The notes beneath the pieces are model-generated. The model was not told the origin of the DNA. It was given only the letters and a program-made list of their open reading frames with translations, and did no database searches. Shown here in pieces: positions 60,320 through 64,000 of a stretch of 64,000 bases of DNA; position 1 is the first letter of the stretch, and each line of letters begins with the position of its first letter. Location: NCBI GenBank assembly GCA_018829445.1, contig JAHJTV010000028.1:1-64000 (forward strand), read 5' to 3'. The position numbers and the translations under genes were made by a program. Origin of the DNA: a bacterium. Its GTDB lineage: Bacteria; SAR324; XYD2-FULL-50-16.

Positions 60320-63300
60320 ATGCTAACGGTCAGAGAAGAAGATATCGATAAAATCACCGAGGTGTTTTACAATCTAACCAAGGGTAAGACGCCCAAGGAT
60401 ATAATGTTACCGGCGGACCACCCTGATAATGAGCTGAAACAGATGGTGGGATATATCAATCGATTTTTAGGTGAATATCGAACCAGCAGCGATTTCGCCT
60501 TTAATCTTGGCAAGGGTGTTGTTGATGTCGAAACGCCTCGTAACAGCACTTCCATTCTCCAGGCATTAAAAAGTCTCCAGGCGAGCTTGAATCATCTAAC
60601 CTGGACAACCCAACAGATAGCCAAGGGAGATTTTTCCCATGAAGTCAGCTTCATGGGAGAGTTTTCCGATGCTTTTAACAGCATGACCGGTCAACTCAAG
60701 AATTCTTTTAAAGAACGTGAGGAATCAGCCCTGGCCATGGAAAAGCAGATAAAGGAACTGGACCGGGCCAGACGCGCCATGCTCAATATAATGGAAGACC
60801 TTAATCTGAGTCAGGCCGGAATGTCAGCTCTGATTGATGCACTGCCGGATGCAACGATGGTTTATGATCGGAATGGTGTTTATCAAAAAATCTATTTCAG
60901 GAATCAGGAAAGCGATGAGCGCGGTTTGTTGAAAGACAGCGAAGATGTCAAAAGTTTGATTGGTAAATCCGTCAGTGATGTTCTACCGCTTGCAGCAGCT
61001 GAGAAAATTAGTGATGCCATTCATGAGGCAATGGGAAAAAATAAAACCATCCGCATCGAGTACAGTCTGCCGACCAGTCTTGGAGTCCGCTGGTATGACG
61101 CCCGTTTTTCGCCGATGATTACTAAAGATAGTAACCAGTCGCTGGTTGTCTCGGTTGCCAGAGATATTACCAAGATCAAACAACTGACCGAGGAACTTGA
61201 TTCCAGCCAGCAGCGTTTAAATCTGGCACTGGAAGCTTCCAATACGGGATTATGGGATTTTAAACCTGCTGAAAATGAACTCTATCTCAATGACCAGTGG
61301 TATAAACAATTGGGATATGACCCCGGGAAATTTAAAGATGAAACCGACCCCCTGTCAATGCTCCTTCATCCGGAGGATAAGGATCGAGTTAACAAGTCCC
61401 TGGATCATAACATGAATGAAAAAATCGATAGATATCAGGCGGAATTCCGTCTGAAAGCGGCCGATGATTCATGGAAGTGGATTCTTTCTGTTGGCAGGGT
61501 TGTTGGTAGAGATGATAAAGGAAGAGCCCGACGTATCATCGGTGTTCATATGGATATCACGGAAAGAAAACAGATGGAGCAGGAGATTCTGAAGGCCAAG
61601 GAACAGGCGGAAGAAGCCACGAAGGCCAAAAGTGATTTTCTGGCCAACATGAGCCATGAGATCAGAACCCCCATGAATGCAATTATGGGGATGACCCATT
61701 TGGCATTAAAGACGGATCTTACGGTGAAGCAGGAGGATTACCTCAATAAAATCTATACTGCTGCAACTTCCCTGCTGGGACTCATCAACGATATTCTCGA
61801 CTTTTCCAAGATTGAAGCTGGAAAACTGGATATGGAGTCAATCGACTTTAACCTGGAAGATGTTCTGGACAATGTAACCAATTTAATCGCATTAAAAGCC
61901 CAGGAAAAAGATCTGGAGTTTTTGATCCAGAATCCGTCCGAACTCCCCCGATACCTGGTTGGGGACCCGTTAAGATTGGGCCAGGTTCTGATCAATCTAT
62001 CCAATAATGCTGTAAAATTTACCGAAAAGGGCCAGATTGTTATCCAGACAAAGGTGCTGGATGAAAAGCCAGAAAAGGTTACCCTGCAGTTTGCCGTTCG
62101 GGATACGGGGATTGGACTAACCCAAGAGCAGATCTCAAAACTGTTTCAGTCCTTTTCTCAGGCCGACACCTCTACAACCCGGAAATATGGAGGAACCGGA
62201 CTTGGGTTAACCATTACCAAACGGCTGGTTGAGATGATGAATGGTAAAGTCTGGGTGGAAAGTGAGCCGGGTGCCGGCAGTGCTTTTATCTTTACGGCGG
62301 AATTCGGGCAGCAGACGGAACGGGAAAAAACACCATTGCCCCTGGCACAGGACTTAAAGGGATTAAGGGTATTGGTAGTTGATGATAACGAAACATCCCG
62401 GCAAATTTTCGCAGAAATCCTATCCTCTTTTGAGTTTGAGGTAGAATCGGCGTTTACGGGAGGCAAGGCATTGGATGCCTTGGCAACAGCCAAAAAACCC
62501 TTCGATCTGGTGATTATGGATTGGAAAATGCCGGGTATGGATGGTATTGAGACCAGTTTGCAGATTAAGAATCAGCTGAAACTGTCTTCTATTCCAAAGA
62601 TCATTATGTGCACCGGTTATGGACGAGAAGAGGTCATGAAGAGATCGAATGAAGCTGGCCTGGATGGATTCCTGGTAAAACCGGTTAATGCCTCCACTCT
62701 TTTGGATACTATTCTGCACGTCTTCGGGAAAACGGATGGTAAACGAGTATCGGCCCGTCGCAGTCATTCGGTTGAAATGGATGAACTGAAACAGGTTCAG
62801 GGAGCCAAAATCCTATTGGTGGAGGATAACGAAATCAACCAGCAGGTGGCCCGGGAAATACTGGAGGGAGCGGGATTTTTTGTGGATCTGGTTGAAGATG
62901 GCAGACAGGCTGTGAACAAAGTCCAAGCAGCAGACTATGATATTGTGCTGATGGATATTCAGATGCCGGTGATGGATGGGTATGAAGCAACTCAGGCCAT
63001 CCGTAAGGACAAGAAGTATGATAACCTGCCCATTGTGGCCATGACAGCCAATGCCATGGTAGGAGACCGGGAGAAAGCTGTTGAGGTGGGAATGAACGAT
63101 CATGTGGCCAAACCCATCGATCCTGGTCAGCTATTCTCAGCTTTGGTTAAATGGATTAAGCCGGGAGACAGACCCCTGCCTGAGGGATTTTCACCAGACG
63201 GACTTCCGGAAGAAAAGGAAATAGAACCTGCTGATGAGTTACCGGCAGAACTCCCGGGTATTGATGTTAAAACAGGTCTCTCCAGGGTTGGAGGCAATGT

Positions 63301-63850
63301 TAAATTGTACCGTAATCTTCTGAACAAGTTTTCAAAAAACCAGGGCGGTTCACTCAAGGAGATTAAAGCCGCATTGGAAACAGGAGACATAAAAACAGCC
63401 GAACGTCTGGCTCACACTATCAAAGGTGTTTCCGGCAACGTCGGTGCCATGGATCTCCATCTGGCAGCAAAAGATCTTGAAGCGGAGATCAAAGAGCAGG
63501 GAAGATCCGTTGCAAAGGAATTGATCTCAGCAACGCAAGACCGGCTGGATATTGTCTTAACATCCATCAGAACCCTGACAGCAAAAGTCGACACTCCTCC
63601 TGCTGAAACAGCCGGTGATTCCGCTACCATGGATATTGAAAAGATTGATCCATTATTAAAGGAATTGAAGGAGTTTATTAAAGATGATGATACCGATGCC
63701 CTGGATATCCTGGAAAAACTGCGTGAGCTGGTTTCCGGTGTGGAATTGACGAATGCACTGAATTCAGTTGAACAAGCCCTGAATAGCTATGATTTCGAGG
63801 CGGCGCTTGAGCATCTGGAAAGGGTTGAAGATTTGTTGAAACAGGGTTGA
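60320..63850 (+). CDS. Hybrid histidine kinase: HAMP-like, PAS-PAS, HisKA, HATPase, two receivers, Hpt
   Basis: A 1176-residue cytosolic multi-step phosphorelay protein. HAMP-like segment ([14 protein letters not shown], about 95-150), two PAS domains (about 170-420), HisKA with H446 ([14 protein letters not shown]), HATPase ([26 protein letters not shown]), receiver 1 with D734 ([12 protein letters not shown]), receiver 2 with D879 ([12 protein letters not shown]) and a C-terminal Hpt with H1032 ([15 protein letters not shown]). No transmembrane helix, so its signal may come from the adjacent Cache-PAS sensor or V4R protein. ATG at 60320 has AGGTGA upstream; a 15-codon longer start at 60275 does not. 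Confidence 0.92.
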   Translation: MLTVREEDIDKITEVFYNLTKGKTPKDIMLPADHPDNELKQMVGYINRFLGEYRTSSDFAFNLGKGVVDVETPRNSTSILQALKSLQASLNHLTWTTQQIAKGDFSHEVSFMGEFSDAFNSMTGQLKNSFKEREESALAMEKQIKELDRARRAMLNIMEDLNLSQAGMSALIDALPDATMVYDRNGVYQKIYFRNQESDERGLLKDSEDVKSLIGKSVSDVLPLAAAEKISDAIHEAMGKNKTIRIEYSLPTSLGVRWYDARFSPMITKDSNQSLVVSVARDITKIKQLTEELDSSQQRLNLALEASNTGLWDFKPAENELYLNDQWYKQLGYDPGKFKDETDPLSMLLHPEDKDRVNKSLDHNMNEKIDRYQAEFRLKAADDSWKWILSVGRVVGRDDKGRARRIIGVHMDITERKQMEQEILKAKEQAEEATKAKSDFLANMSHEIRTPMNAIMGMTHLALKTDLTVKQEDYLNKIYTAATSLLGLINDILDFSKIEAGKLDMESIDFNLEDVLDNVTNLIALKAQEKDLEFLIQNPSELPRYLVGDPLRLGQVLINLSNNAVKFTEKGQIVIQTKVLDEKPEKVTLQFAVRDTGIGLTQEQISKLFQSFSQADTSTTRKYGGTGLGLTITKRLVEMMNGKVWVESEPGAGSAFIFTAEFGQQTEREKTPLPLAQDLKGLRVLVVDDNETSRQIFAEILSSFEFEVESAFTGGKALDALATAKKPFDLVIMDWKMPGMDGIETSLQIKNQLKLSSIPKIIMCTGYGREEVMKRSNEAGLDGFLVKPVNASTLLDTILHVFGKTDGKRVSARRSHSVEMDELKQVQGAKILLVEDNEINQQVAREILEGAGFFVDLVEDGRQAVNKVQAADYDIVLMDIQMPVMDGYEATQAIRKDKKYDNLPIVAMTANAMVGDREKAVEVGMNDHVAKPIDPGQLFSALVKWIKPGDRPLPEGFSPDGLPEEKEIEPADELPAELPGIDVKTGLSRVGGNVKLYRNLLNKFSKNQGGSLKEIKAALETGDIKTAERLAHTIKGVSGNVGAMDLHLAAKDLEAEIKEQGRSVAKELISATQDRLDIVLTSIRTLTAKVDTPPAETAGDSATMDIEKIDPLLKELKEFIKDDDTDALDILEKLRELVSGVELTNALNSVEQALNSYDFEAALEHLERVEDLLKQG

Positions 63851-63857
63851 AGGTATT

Positions 63858-63873
63858 GACCAAAAAATTGGTC
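63858..63873. terminator. Hairpin between convergent genes
   Basis: GACCAA / TTGGTC stem (6 bp) with AAAA loop, followed by TTT. Lies between the hybrid kinase and the haemerythrin gene. Weak. Confidence 0.35.
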
Positions 63874-63930
63874 TTTAGAAATCAGGTTATAGGACCCGTT
63901 TTGTAAAACTGATCGGAGCATGATATCCAG

Positions 63931-64000
63931 CTAGAGCCACTCCGCTATTTTTTTATCTTCCTTGGCAATATGTTCAATCAGCCAGCCAGCCAGGCGGGAT
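63931..64000 (-). CDS. Bacteriohaemerythrin, C-terminal end (partial)
   Basis: The last 22 codons of a gene that enters from beyond position 64000, ending in TAG. The sequence GWLIEHIAKEDKKIAEWL matches the last helix of haemerythrins, with the H-x4-D iron ligands (HIAKED). Haemerythrins bind O2 at a di-iron site and often sense oxygen. Only the C-terminus is visible, so stand-alone versus fused form is unknown. It faces the hybrid kinase convergently. Confidence 0.7.
   Translation of the reverse strand, partial: SRLAGWLIEHIAKEDKKIAEWL

Overview
The window is chromosomal DNA from a free-living Gram-negative bacterium. Several proteins have lipoprotein or Sec signals, and some look like outer-membrane beta-barrels. 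The mix of ferredoxin-like redox proteins, a very large number of PAS/GAF/receiver signalling proteins, monomeric NADP-isocitrate dehydrogenase and a fused FAD/Fe-S dehydrogenase resembles Desulfobacterota or SAR324-type lineages. That placement is inference from gene content only; no rRNA, tRNA or other marker gene is present. No prophage, transposase gene, CRISPR array or plasmid function was seen.

Layout. 1-5.9 kb: a dispersed repeat, an unusual ferredoxin, a membrane-anchored lytic-transglycosylase-like protein, a winged-helix/Fe-S fusion, a bacterial homologue of the eukaryotic N-terminal glutamine amidase, a TerB-DUF2225 protein, a MORN-repeat protein and a small Cys-rich protein. 6-7.9 kb: a TrpB2-type tryptophan synthase beta gene preceded by a TrpR-family gene, whose promoter carries three matching palindromes that look like operators. 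8.1-12.2 kb: an AraC regulator, a two-subunit CoA-transferase and an amidohydrolase on one strand, probably a catabolic unit. 12.8-17.4 kb: a LysE-type exporter, a LytS/LytR-type two-component pair, a phosphoesterase lipoprotein and an outer-membrane-like protein.

17.4-18.4 kb is non-coding and repeat-rich. 18.4-26.2 kb is a co-directional signalling unit: a GAF protein, a divergent protein-kinase-fold protein, a UspA protein and an 1883-residue Ser/Thr kinase-ATPase-histidine kinase. 26.2-31.5 kb: a lipoprotein and sbcDC (recombination nuclease). 32-42 kb: an MBL-fold hydrolase, an outer-membrane-like protein, a lipase-like lipoprotein, a 1205-residue FAD/Fe-S 2-hydroxyacid-dehydrogenase-like protein and an alpha/beta hydrolase fused to a membrane domain. 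42.4-53.2 kb: a DUF2461 protein and central-carbon genes (icd, pyk, acnA) interleaved with PAP2 and DUF554 membrane proteins and a family of GC-rich palindromic repeats.

53.4-64 kb is a dense signalling locus: a response regulator with a TerB-like output domain, a receiver-histidine kinase, a lone receiver, a Cache-PAS sensor without kinase domain, a V4R-domain protein and a hybrid kinase with two receivers and an Hpt domain. The C-terminal end of a bacteriohaemerythrin gene enters from the right edge. These parts could form one phosphorelay, with the PAS sensor and V4R protein as inputs.

The points that most deserve follow-up are the TrpR-like regulon with its triple operator, the Nt-Gln amidase homologue, the GAF/kinase-like/Usp/trifunctional-kinase unit, the TerB-like module shared by two unrelated architectures, and two families of dispersed palindromic or MITE-like elements.
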